Source: Costus lasius
Taxonomy: Eukaryota; Streptophyta; Magnoliopsida; Zingiberales; Costaceae
Direction of reading: 5' to 3'
Assembly (NCBI GenBank): GCA_027563935.2
Contig: CM050449.1
Location: 87,458,371 to 87,522,370 of the forward strand
Length of the DNA stretch: 64,000 nucleotides
Shown: one piece after another, positions 34,358 through 46,100 of the stretch
How positions within the stretch are numbered: the stretch's first letter is position 1
How the letters are laid out: every line of letters begins with the position of its first letter
The notes under the pieces: generated by a model
Database searches by the model: none
What the model saw: only the letters and a program-made list of their open reading frames with translations
Told to the model about the DNA's origin: nothing
Position numbers and translations under genes: made by a program

Positions 34358-36994
34358 TATTTGATTTTTGGTCAAGCTATGGACCTAAAATTAGCGCTTC
34401 TTGGGAGGCAACCCAAGCACTTTTACTTTGCTTAGTTTTTTTTATTTTAGTTTATTTTTAGAATTAATTTTTCTTTTCTTTTTGCAGGGAGAAACGAAAT
34501 TTTGCACAAAATACGGCACTGCCGTAATCTTCTTTACGATGCCGTAATCTTGATTTGATTTCAACAGAGAGTTTTAGTCTATTACGGCAGTACCGTATTG
34601 GTTTTTACGGTACCATATTTTTGGATATTTTTGACCTGAGAATTTGTGTCAATTACGGCATTGCCGTAAAGAACATTACAGCCATAATTTTTGAACTGCT
34701 TTTTGCTTATCTGACTAGGTGTTTTCTCGCTGCGATTTTAAGAATCTGGGTCACGAAAATTTTTTGATCTTTGGCACCATCACGAAGTACTCATCTTTGT
34801 CTATCATCTAGATATTTTTTCTAAATTTTAAAGTCCATGGATCATTCTAAAACCCATAGCAACTCTTCGATTCTGATAAATTTCTGCAACAGTTTTTCCT
34901 GACTAATCTGATTAGCACTCTTGCTGCCACTTTATAAGATGCTTCGGTGACTTGAAACCCTGATTTTTCACTTGGAATATAAAGAACATGTGTTGTTCTA
35001 TCTCGTGGAATAGTTATTTTCATGAAAATATTTTCCGATCATTCTAGGACACATGGCAACTTTTCGAATCTGATTAACTTTTGTGCAGTTTGTGCAGTTT
35101 TTAATCTGAGTAGCCTTCTTTCTGTTGATACCCTAAATTCCTGACAGATTTAGATCCTTTTATTTTCATACGTCTGAAAAGAACATATCTTATTCTACAA
35201 CTTGGTTTTATCCATTTTCTATTTGGATCATTAAATTTTATTCTAGGGTATGGTTACTTTTCATAAAAAAATTCAAAAACTGCTCGGTTTGCTTTTTACC
35301 TATTATTGCTTATTTTGCCTCCAGATTCAGAAATCTTCAAGAGCAACTATCTTCCACCTCTAGCCACCACTACATCTGCCTCTGACATCACTGTATCCAG
35401 CCGTCGACACTGGATTATACTATCTGCAGATTCTTACTTCTTCTACTGCCTCTTATTCTATTGATTTTATTTATTTATGCAGCAGACTCTTCATTAGTGA
35501 CTGATTTTTTGTCTATGCAGTGCTATCTCTCGCACCCACCGGCCGACGATCTCACCTCCAGGACTGTGATCTCTAGCAGGCCACTAGAGATTACTCACTC
35601 TACTGTTAGCATCACCACCGTCATTGCTAGTAGCTTTTCAGCTAGCATCTATTCACCCTCTACTTCTTGCCTGCTCGACTCTTTCCACTAGCATCCTCTT
35701 CAGAGCTCCGGGGACATCTCTGATTCTCCCTTGAGAGAATTATTTTTTATCATTATTATTTTTTGAGACTATTTTTAGACTGAGCCTTATGTACCTTAAA
35801 TTTGCAGGTAAAATTTTCAAAAGGTACATCTTTTGACCTAGCAGCATCTACCCCGACACTATTTTTGGACTGAGCCTTATATATTTTCAGTCAGAGCTTG
35901 CCATATAGTTTTGTGAGTATTGCTTATACTTTCTTGTGATTATTTGATTTGATATGATTATCTACACTTTTCTTCTTTTAGATCTATCACTTTATATCCT
36001 TTGCATTGTTCGAGCCTTATGTAACTATACAGATATATCACTTTACATATTATGATTTTTTGAGTTTGATGCATCACACCTTTTGCATTGATTTTGACGT
36101 ATTTAGATGTTTAAAAATTTTTATAACTTGAATTCATGTGATGAGAGGTGTGTGAATTTTCTTTGATGATGAATGTGTTGATGCATGTGATTAGGACTAG
36201 ACCTATTGTGTTGAATTTATTTCTCTAATACATATCTATCTTTTGAAATTTGACATTGGTTGATGCATGAAATTTTGGGTAGATGTGTTATTTGAGGAAT
36301 AAGATCTAAAGGTGAAACTACTCCTTTAAATAAAATGAGCATATGAGTATGATTACTGAATTGATATCAATTGATCAACCTAGTAGATGTTTGGTCTATT
36401 TTGCTATTTGTTGGGAAAGAAGAATCCAAGATCCATAAAAATAGTGAGAGACTCCCCTACTTGGCACTATGTAAAATTGATAGTGGTACCTAAGACATGG
36501 GTTCAAGTCTATGTAAAAATAATGAGAGAGAAAAAGAATAAGACTCCTCTACTTGGCACTATGTAAAATTGACAGTGGTACCGAAGAAAGAGTTGAAGTC
36601 AAAATAAAAAAAAAAGGGTATGTATCTAAGTGGGTACATGCCATCCATGCAAAAACAACAAAATACATGAAAAAAAAATTATGTGTGGAGAAAGATCTTG
36701 GAAACCTAATTCCTGTAAACAAAAGCATGATAGATTTAAACTGAAATTGGGTGAAATCATGAGATTGAAAATTCTATTTATTATATAAGTTGCAAAGTTT
36801 TATTTGATTGAGATGTAGATCTAGAGGGTTGAGTTCTAAGAATGATGTGTTTATTTGAAATTTTGTGAAACAATTGGTGGAAATTTTTTGTTGGTGATTG
36901 TATTTTAAAAATTTATTCCTCATGAGAATGTCTATGCCTATGATCAATTTTTGGTTTTTGCTTGAGGACAAGCAAGGTTTGAGCCTTATGTGTT
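34358..36994 (+). other. 3' internal region of the Athila-like element, non-coding
   Basis: Contains the GGCAACCC signature at 34400-34425, palindromic TTACGG/CCGTAA motifs at 34513-34690, a repeated GAGCCTTATGT phrase (35785, 36009, 36982 and a variant at 35873), and a 41-bp direct repeat (36451-36491 and 36542-36582, CTACTTGGCACTATGTAAAA). The usual polypurine tract is degenerate (GCTTGAGGACAAGCAAGG at 36960). Confidence 0.65.
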
Positions 36995-37840
36995 TGATGA
37001 TAAAATTCATAGTATATTTTGTGTCATTTCGTGTGTCTTTTTGTGTCATATTTATGCTCTTTTGCTTGTTTTTAAGCCTTATTTATCAAATATTACGAAA
37101 TCTACACAATTTTTTATTTTTCGTCATGATAATCCTTGTTGCGATAATTCTACTTATGTGATGAATTGTCTTTAATTCTCCTTAGATTTTACTGTCATGC
37201 ATGTTTTAGAGTTTTCGCAATGAGACGAAAAAGTGATTTGCTTGAGAACTTGGAACCCTAGAATCTTATTTCTTGATTTTAGTAATCTTATTGCCATGCT
37301 TGATAATATGAATCTAGGGTTGAGTTATTGTGTTAAACATTGATAGATCTTGCACGATAGTGAAGATCGGTCTGTTGGAAAACCCTAGGTAGAACCTGTG
37401 TTGAGACTCGGATGCACAAAAGTAATCCTTGAGATTCCACTTGTGATGATCAACAAAGAACTCGGATGCACGAAAGTGATCCTGAGTTCTTTGATTGATG
37501 GTTTACTTATTTACAGCGTTGGGATAACTCTTGCGCGAAAGCGAGGATTGGTCCCTGCATGATTGTCTGCACGAAAGTGAGATAATCCTTTTATGAAGTA
37601 AATTAAGTCTTTATCATGATAGGATTTGATTGACGACCTTTTATTATATCTAATCATTGAAATTAAGGTGGATGAAACCCTAGTCCCAGTTTATCTCTCT
37701 GATTATTTTCCCGTGTGTTTATTGTTTATTCGCATCATGCTCGGTTTGCTTAGCTAGTAAGAATACAACTATTTAGTACTTAACACGTAGGTCTTTGTGG
37801 GATCGATATTTTCTTTATTACTTCGAGTATCCGTGCACTT
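36995..37840 (+). repeat. 3' LTR of the Athila-like element, shortened
   Basis: Lacks about 780 internal bases relative to the 5' LTR (junction near 37120) and stops about 20 bases short of the 5' LTR end, where TCACGCATGG follows. Confidence 0.82.
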
Positions 37841-37961
37841 TCACGCATGGAGAGAGCGCTAAAATGGAGGAGTGAGCTTGTTCTCACGAGGTACTACCTT
37901 ACTTGTTCACCTTACTAGACCTCCAAATGTGTAAGTAAATAGCCCACCTCGGATACGAAAG

Positions 37962-38064
37962 AAGAGAAGGACAAGAGTGGTACCACTAGCCTCATCTGGT
38001 TCCTCTTCAACAGCCCCTGAAAAGGAAGAAATGAGGCTAGTGGAACCACTCTTGTCCTTCTCTT
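37962..38064. repeat. Hairpin: 34-bp inverted repeat with 35-nt loop
   Basis: Arms 37962-37995 and 38031-38064 are reverse complements with one mismatch (AAGAGAAGGACAAGAGTGGT against its complement). The loop has further short complementarity (TTCCT/AGGAA). It sits exactly at the broken C-terminal end of the kinase pseudogene. Confidence 0.92.
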
Positions 38065-39122
38065 GGCGAACCATCTCCACCTCCTCCACTACAAGATCCT
38101 CCCTTAGCCTTGGATCAGCCATTGCAAGTATCTTCCCCTGCTGCCAATTATCCAGCACCCATTCCAGCAGCACAAGTCGTTGGCTTCTGTCGTCCAGTCC
38201 ACCGGCTTCCTCCCGCAGGCCACCTCCAAGAGGAACGTCCCAAAGGCAAAGACGTCGGTGGTGATTGTCGCCTTCGCCATTCGAATTAGCGTGGGAGCGA
38301 TGTAACCCATGGTTCCGACGACATGGGTCATCTGTGGATCCGTCCCGTGATTGTATAATCTTAACAGGCCAAAGTCGCCCAATCTTCTGTTCAATTCGTC
38401 ATCGAGCAACACGTTGCTCGCCTTGATGTCCCGGTGGATGGCAACTTGCTCTTAGTCTTCGTGGAGGTAGAGGAGGCCTACTGCCACGCCTTTGATGATC
38501 TAAAATCGCATCACCCAATCCAGAGTGGGCTTCGATTAGGAGAAGCTCACCTTTGCGCCTGCACTAGCCCAGCAGTTGGACGAGGTTCCGGTGGTGGAGG
38601 CGGCTGAGGCTAACCACTTCTGCTATGAATTCCCTCATCCCCTGTCTCGACTCATGAGACACTCTCTTCACCTCGACCTCCAATCCGGAAGGCGGCAGCA
38701 CCCCTCTGTAGACTCTCCCGAACCCACCGGTGCTGAGCAGCTCAGTGTCCTTGAATCCTTTTGTGGCCTCGAACAAATCTTTGTACGAGAAGCGATGAGG
38801 GTTAAACTCGATCTCCCAGTCCTCGAGCAGCTCTGTGTACTTGATCCTCCACTTCACGACGAGCACGACGGCGCCAGCGACGATCAAAACAAGCGCAGCC
38901 GAAGCTAGCGGTAGCGAAATTTCCAGGGCCTTGTACCTGGATTTGGCTCCAGCCCAAGGAATCGGAGGTAGCAGCGAGTCGTTGAGAGCTTGGGCCGTGC
39001 CGTTGAGCTTAAAGCTCTAGCCAAGAAGGTAATGGGTTGTGCGGAAGGAACCTGTGGAGGTGGAGAAGCCAACAAACATGGGATCGGAGAACACGACATA
39101 GAGGTCGATGGCAGCAGATAAG
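38065..39122 (-). pseudogene. L-type lectin receptor kinase pseudogene, truncated at both ends
   Basis: On the minus strand from 39122: end of the legume-lectin domain (DLYVVFSDPMFVGFSTSTG), a stop, a juxtamembrane part, a membrane segment (LASAALVLIVAGAVVLVV), then the kinase with FNPHRFSYKDLFEATKGF, a glycine loop STGGFGRVYRG (first Gly lost), VEVKRVSH, VAIHRDIKASNVLLDDE, LGDFGLLRLY and VGTMGYIAP. The APE is APT. A stop before the HRD loop, a frameshift near 38180 and loss of everything after subdomain X (ends VVEEVEMV) make it non-functional. The lectin domain before 39122 is missing. L-type lectin kinases are plasma-membrane receptors in plant defence and development (family knowledge). 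Confidence 0.88.
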
Positions 39123-39908
39123 ATTAAAAAATCAAGATAAATATTAAAAAGATCAACAAAATATCATAAGTACAAAAAATTATTTTTAATATTCGGTAAT
39201 TTACCAAGTTTACTGAATAAAATTCGGTAAATTCAGTTCGATATAAGTTCGGTAATTTATTTAGTCGGTTTGGTATTGGTTTTTAAAAAATTGGTAAAAT
39301 TTTAATCGGTATATTCGATTTCGGTAAAAACCGATTACCAACTCCTAGGTTTGGGTCTACTAGTGGGCCACGCCTAGGCTTGAGTAAAGCTGAGCCTAAA
39401 ACTTACTATGTAGGTCCATTAGCTACAAGATGTTTTACAAGAAAAAACAAATTTATTTGTTAGTTTGTGAGCATATAGCACTTGTAAAATATTTGACATA
39501 ATACACTTATAAGAAGTCATAATAACTTAAAAAAATTGTCATAATAACTTTCACATATTATATAATTGAACCATGGTACAAACAATATTAATTGCATTAA
39601 TAATAATAATAAATAATAAAATGTCTCATTTTTTTTAATAATAATAATAATAATAATAATATGAAGGTCTCTAGCACGCTTATTCGTTTAATAAAACCTA
39701 TCAGCAATATATATATAGGTACAAGTTAATGATTTGAACATCAATGATATGACAAATTTATGTGGTCATAAAAGACAAATGACGAGGGTAATTTGGTTTT
39801 TATTCAATTTCTATTTGTTGTCTATTTTAGCCTATTGGTTGTCGGACTTGCACCTTCCTACGAGGACTGGGGGAGATCGGGGGATCTGAGATCGGCGATT
39901 AGCCCTCA
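39123..39908. other. Upstream region of the DRB gene
   Basis: AT-rich DNA with repeated TTCGGTAA phrases (39190-39330), then an ATA/TAA microsatellite (39599-39660). A TATA-like run lies at 39706-39717. The last 60 bases before the ATG are GC-richer, consistent with a 5' UTR. Promoter elements cannot be fixed from sequence alone. Confidence 0.4.
39599..39660. repeat. (TAA)n microsatellite
   Basis: Two runs of TAA/ATA triplets separated by ATGTCTCATTTTTTTT. Confidence 0.85.
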
Positions 39909-40167
39909 ATGTATAAGACCCAGCTTCAAGAGCTCTGCCACCGGCGGCACTGGCCGCTTCCTGTGTACGCCATCTCCCGGGAGGGCCCTCATCACAATCC
40001 CCAATTCCTCGCCACCGTCACCGTCGACGGCACCGCCTTCCACTCCCCAGAGCCCTCCAGTTCCTCCAAGGAAGCGCAGAGCAAAGCGGCACAGGTTGCT
40101 TTCGAGAAGATTTCTTCCGCTCCGCCGCCGCTTTCCCCTTCCGCGCCATCGCCTCCGCTTGACTTCG
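39909..40167 (+). CDS. DRB gene exon 1 (dsRBM1)
   Basis: The ATG at 39909 opens with [10 protein letters not shown], the canonical start of plant DRB proteins. The exon ends CTTGACTTCG before GTTAGT, in phase 1. Reading on without splicing meets a stop at once (40170-40172). It is GC-rich (about 60%), unlike the later exons. Confidence 0.88.
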
Positions 40168-43100
40168 GTTAGTTCGTTGCTTCTTTTGAGGCTGGAAATT
40201 TCGGTCCTGGGAGTATTTCTTGGGGGCAGAACACGATCCAACGTTGTTCTCGTTGTCCTGTTGCATTTAAATGGCACCTTAAAGCGATTTCTCAAGTATT
40301 TCTGATTTTGAAACAAATTGTTTGATATTTATATCAAGACATCGAAGCTAGGAATAGTTGCTTCAGTTGCATCCTCGCGTGAAAGAAGTGTTTCGTAGAT
40401 TGTAGTCACATGCGTATAGTCTTTCTTGTTCCCATTTATAACTCAAAGCAGTTTATCTGGCTTTTGCCGCTTTTTCTTTAGTGTCTCTTGACGTGATTTA
40501 TGTTCAATTGGATTAATGTTTAAATTTCTATGTTGCAATTATAAACTTGAAGCCGTAAACACCTTCTGTTTGACAACAGCTTGGTGGGTTCCTAATTTGT
40601 TTGCTTTTTTGTTTCTAGTATTGAAATGCTTGAAATAAAGTTAATATTAGTAAGCCCATTAAACCTTATATATTATACTATCTTTTCTATCTTTTCTCCC
40701 ACTATACACATGAGATTAAATAAGGGCATTACAATCTCCCACCTTAAGACAACATGTGATGATGTGAGATTAGCCTAATGGCAAGAAATTCCTTCCCTAT
40801 TGGCTTCTCACCGTGCTTACGGCAAAACTTGCTTTGATATTTATTATGACTTGTTTAATTAACAAACTAATCCATTAATTTAGGTAACTTAATGACAATG
40901 TGGTCTAATTTAAAATATTTAAGCCGAAATTAACAGTAGTAAGTTCTAATATACCATATTATCTTTTCTCTTATTTCTCCTGTGAGCCTAAACTAAGGTA
41001 TTACAACCTCACTTTTAGGGGCTTCTCTATTGAAGTTACTTGATAAGAGCCCATGTCTAGCTTAATATTGAATTAGCTAAAACCCTACAAAAAATGTTAT
41101 TATTTAGCTTCATGATGTTTAGCGACTAAATTTGAAATAAAGTAGCTTATATTTATTAGTTAAATAATGACATTATATGTTGCTAGTAAGAGTTTCTCTA
41201 CTAAAATTACTTAGTTGGATCTTAAAATATATCCAAAATGAATGACAACTATTTGAATAGGACACCCAACTTAAGTTGACCACATGGTTTGCAATGCCCA
41301 CATTTGGAAGTCTCTCCACAACACATTGAAGTCTATATGCATAATATTTTTGTAAATTCTGATGTGTGCTTGTTCAAAATCTTTTTACTCTTCAACTATA
41401 TTTTGATTCTATATGAGTCTAAGTTGTTCTCATAGCATATACCTGAGTACTTATGAGGCCTTGTTGCATTTTAGGACATTAAGGTAGGTGTGAACAAGAT
41501 GTTAATGAGTATTCCCCAAAAATATTTTTGTAGTGGATGAATTGTCAATGGTTGTGATTATTAGCATTTTGAGGCATTTTGCTATGTAGGATTAACATTC
41601 CGTGGTTTGGGAGCAAATAAAATGATGATTAGAGAGAATTAAGATAGTTAGAGTTTAGAAAGAGATTAGAGAGATATTGAGAATATAGTGAGAGCTTGGG
41701 AGCTTGTGCTTAAGAAATAAAAGGTTTGTAGGATTTATATAGGGGTGAGAACCCTCTAAGACTTTGCAAATGGCTACAAAGAATCTAGCTGTTTGCAAAA
41801 GGCTAAAAGTTGCCAATTAACTGACTGCAATTCTAACCATTTGATGTGAATACCATGTAGCAGTTGTACCAATGCTACAATACAATTGTATCAATATTGA
41901 CCAATATCAATTGATATCAGACACCTTTATAAAGTTGGATTGATATGTTTGAGTGTTATCGATGGGTATAAACTAGTTCCTAAAATATTATTATATTACT
42001 TATTATTTTGTGAAATTTCATGCCTATTTAATAAATTCTAGCACCTAACCGCCTATTATGTTCATTATGTACTTGCTTTCGCAATTGTTATTTACAAATT
42101 TATAGGAAAGACTGTTTAAAGATTCCTGTATGCTCGGTATCTAACATGTAGACTAGCATTTCTAGCCTCTTGGGCTAGGTTTGTGTGTTGGGTGTACTAG
42201 TTGGTACCAAGGTTCAAAAAACTGGTCCGGTATACCGTTCCGGTATAGCGTCGGACTAGTACGGTACTAGTACCATACCGTGCGTACCGTCTGGAACAGG
42301 ACAGCAGCAGGCGAGCATCAGCGGCATCGGGCGAGCAATGGGCGAGCAGCGGCAGCGGAAGCTTTGAACGCCGCCTGAAGCCTCGATTGAAGCTTCCGCT
42401 TTTTTGGTGGTGCCAGAAGCTTCAATCGAAGCTTTTTCCGTCACCCTCCGCCTCCCTCAGCCTTCGTCCGCCGTCCGCCCCCGGGATCGTGTTCCGACTG
42501 TGGTTCCGAGACCGGTCGGCGAGCGGACCGGTACCGTACCATACAAACTATTTGTATGGTACGGTTTTAGATTCCTTGGTTGGTACACAATATCTATGCA
42601 TGGTATCATGTATAGGTGCATCAAGTATAACACACAACACTATGAGTTGAATGTTTGAATTTTTAGTTGTTTAATTGTTTTCGGTCATTATTTGTTTTTG
42701 TGTTTATTTGAGCCATTTTCTTTCTCTTGTTAGTTGTTACATATTACAAAACCATCCCTACACTCACCTCATCTTCATTCATTTTTAACTTCCACAAAGT
42801 ATTTAACTTTCAAATTTCTCAAACTCTTAACTATTCTACTCTCTTTAACTATTATAACTATTAATTTATGACTAAACCATTCAATGTTGATCCTACATTG
42901 GTATATGCTTGCTAGCCTGACAACTATTACTGTTATGCATTTATAATGGTATCCACTATGTGTGTGGAGAATCATCTTATTGGACAGCATCATCATTGCT
43001 GCAAAATATCCTAAAGTAGTTCAAAATCAACAAGAACAACAAGTAAAAGATTGCATGGAATTCAATGAAAGAGCATATGAGCATCACATCTACAACAAAC

Positions 43101-46100
43101 ATAAGGGACACGGATGTGACCACACAGGACCTCAAAATGCAAGAGACTTTCTATGCTTCAATTGCTCAACATTGAGGAAGAGTGGCAAAACTATTTAATG
43201 CGTTATATTGAGCAATCTAAATTCAAGATGAGCTACACAATGGAAAATCCACTTCGATTTCATATGTCCTAACTAGGAGTGTTGGTTTTTGGGGATGCCG
43301 AGCAAGTTTCATTGCTTCTCCTTACTGGCTTTTCTTGATACAAGCAAAGATTTTTCGATCTAGTTATGATAACTTTCCTCTTAAGCAAGAAAACTATATC
43401 TATGATACCTACCTTAAGACAAGCGCTAACAATCTCTAAATCATTTAACTTTAGTTGCATTCCTTCCAACATGACTAGTTATACCTAATACAAAACCATG
43501 ATGTCCATTATCTAAGATAATGGAATTACGATGTCGCCATAGATTTTTTTATGAGATTGCCAACCCTTGATAGTGGAATTTGGATGTAGCCATAAATTTT
43601 TTTATGATGGACACTTCAGCATAGTTCCATAATGAGGTCTAGTTGCTCATGATAGTGCAATAGATTAACCTATATCAAATAGTGTAGGCACCAACTTTAG
43701 GAGAGTTGGTAAGATGACCCAAGATGATTTTACCTACCTATATTAGACCCTTGCATGGCTTTGCCTTGACATTGTGGGCGGACATCAATGATTTGTCATT
43801 GGTAAAGAAGATGAAGAGGTCTTATATGATCACCTACTTTATCTACAACTATTGTTCACCTTGATGAATAACTTCGTACATAGAAATATCTTACATCAGG
43901 GGCACTAGGCTTATCACTTGCTTATTTCCTTAAAGTCCATCTTGAAATAAGTAATGACGTTAAAAGGTATTTTACAAGCTTAGAATAGTGTAACTCTAAT
44001 GCAAAGGGTCACCAAGGAGCCTCTATATGTCATTTTACATAAGGCTAATATTAAGAAGGTGATAATAGGAGAAGTCTGCCTTGAAGCCTTTAGACATGGA
44101 AAAATCTTATATTAGGAGGCATGTAAGTTTATAATACATTTGTTGCCTTAAAATTCCTCTAAGGAATAAGAAGTCATATCTAAAAGTTATGTTTATAAGC
44201 CAAAGGTGAGATTTACTGTGCATCCGAAGAATAAGAGAAGAAAGAGAAGTTCATTTTTTCTTAGGTAATTTTGGGAGGCTATTTAGGACGAGCGAAGTAA
44301 TGTTGACATATATAAGAAGGCAATAATATAATTCTATTGCAAAGTTTTAAAAACTAGTCCATACCACCTAACATGGGTGGTATGTAATAGACATATTCGG
44401 TACTAGTGCATCATATGTCTATACAATTGATATTAGGATAATTTAGTATCAATATGTTCGATATTTATTGAGATTTAAAACTATAATCTATTATACAATT
44501 CATGAAAGTCGAACAATACAACATAGTTGGCTAAGCCAACTTGGCTTGTCGAGACATAAATAATAAGCCATAGATGAACACATACATCAAGATGAGAGAC
44601 ACAAATGTTACTAAATTTGTTTTTCTTGTAAGCATATTTCTATATTATTGTGCTCAATTTAGTCAATTAATTGTAATATTAACTAATTTAATAATTTTAA
44701 ATTATAAATTACTACTTGAATTTGGCATATCAATATCAAAAATCCAATCAAGTCAAAACAAGAAACTATCAAGAAACAACTCCCTTAGATGCAATTAATG
44801 AAGAGAGTCCAAGAAGAACATACTACCTCCCTCTCTAATATAACTATTTGTTGCTAACTCTACCATGACTCGAATAATGTTGGTAGCATTAGCAAAATAC
44901 AAGATGATGAAGATGGAGATCATGATAAAGCAAGAAGGGTGTTGAAGAGTCGTTCCAACTGTAGCAATACATGACCTTATAACATGGATCTGTAAAGCAT
45001 AATTGACCCATTTCATTCAAGCTGTAAATCACAATGATCATAGAAGCATACCTAGTTATATCATGTAACATTACTAAAGGAGAGGCTCGTGGAGTCTAGT
45101 GGAATTGATTAATAACACTTTATGACGATGATGTGCATTGAACTACTTGCCATGTCCGATAATAACTTTTCATAGTCTCAACCAAGCTACCAAGAGTGTA
45201 GATATGAGACATTAATGCAAGAGGATCCAGTGCTGAAGAGGGTGAAATTCCAAATGAAAAGACACCTCCAAAATCTTTTGGCCAAGACATTCACGGGCGT
45301 GAAGAAGAACACCGGCTGCCCGTGTTCTCCTCAACGAGTTAGGAAAAAACCGCTGATCTCGGATGCAAACGAGTTCATGGGCAGGCCATGTTCCCCTCAG
45401 CAGATCCAGACGCAGAAAAGCGCGGTCGTGCATCAAAGCACGGGCAGGTCATGTTCTTGGTGATTCTAGAAAAAATCGGTGATTTCGGATGCAAACGAGA
45501 ACATGGGCAGGCTGTATTTCCCTCGAACACCCAAGAAACAGCCAATCACGGCCGTGAAGACAAACACAGGCAGGCCATGTTTTGCGCAGAAGTGCTGGAA
45601 TCACCCCGATGACTCTGTTTTGACGAGGATTACCCTCCAGACCATGTTCCACCACCCCTAAGGAGTTCAAACGGACCGGATACAACCACAATCCGACGTT
45701 CTTAACGATCAAGTCAACCCCCGGATCGGTATATGGGTATCATCAGCTAGTTATCCGCCTAGAGATACTTCGGCCCATGTGCCTAACTCCCCGACAACCA
45801 GAATGCCCGATCAATGATCATTACCACAACCAATAAACCAACACGGCCCAAGAGCAAGCTAGCACAGTGATGAATCAACCCACCATCAACAAATTGTACT
45901 AATTCGTCGCTGCATGCTCCGAGCTGGTTTGACGGCCTAGTCACAGCCCAGAAGTCCCAGCCCATGTGCCAGCTTCAGATTCCTTCTAGCTTTAATTGGT
46001 AGTGGTTGACAGGAGTTAGTTTGTGCAGCAGCTTGACTGTTTTTTGGTTGTGAGAGTAGGTAGAGTAGGTTGCCATGCTGATGTCGTGTTATTCCCTCCT

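Larger units (their letters stand above)
30937..37840 (+). mobile_element. Non-autonomous Athila-like LTR retrotransposon (about 6.9 kb, no reverse transcriptase)
   Basis: Direct repeats start TGATGACACC at 30937 and TGATGATAAA at 36995. The interior begins with a tRNA-Asp-type PBS (32709-32726) and carries a gag-like ORF with a CCHC knuckle. The segment at 34400-34425 (GCGCTTCTTGGGAGGCAACC) is a signature often found in Athila-type elements. No protease, RT, RNase H or integrase is present, so the element depends on a partner. Over 600 bases of the two LTRs align without gaps at an offset of 5280 with few differences, so insertion was fairly recent. Confidence 0.82.

Noticed and set aside
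40018..40316. Minus-strand frames over DRB exon 1
   Set aside because: Antisense shadows of a GC-rich dsRBM exon.
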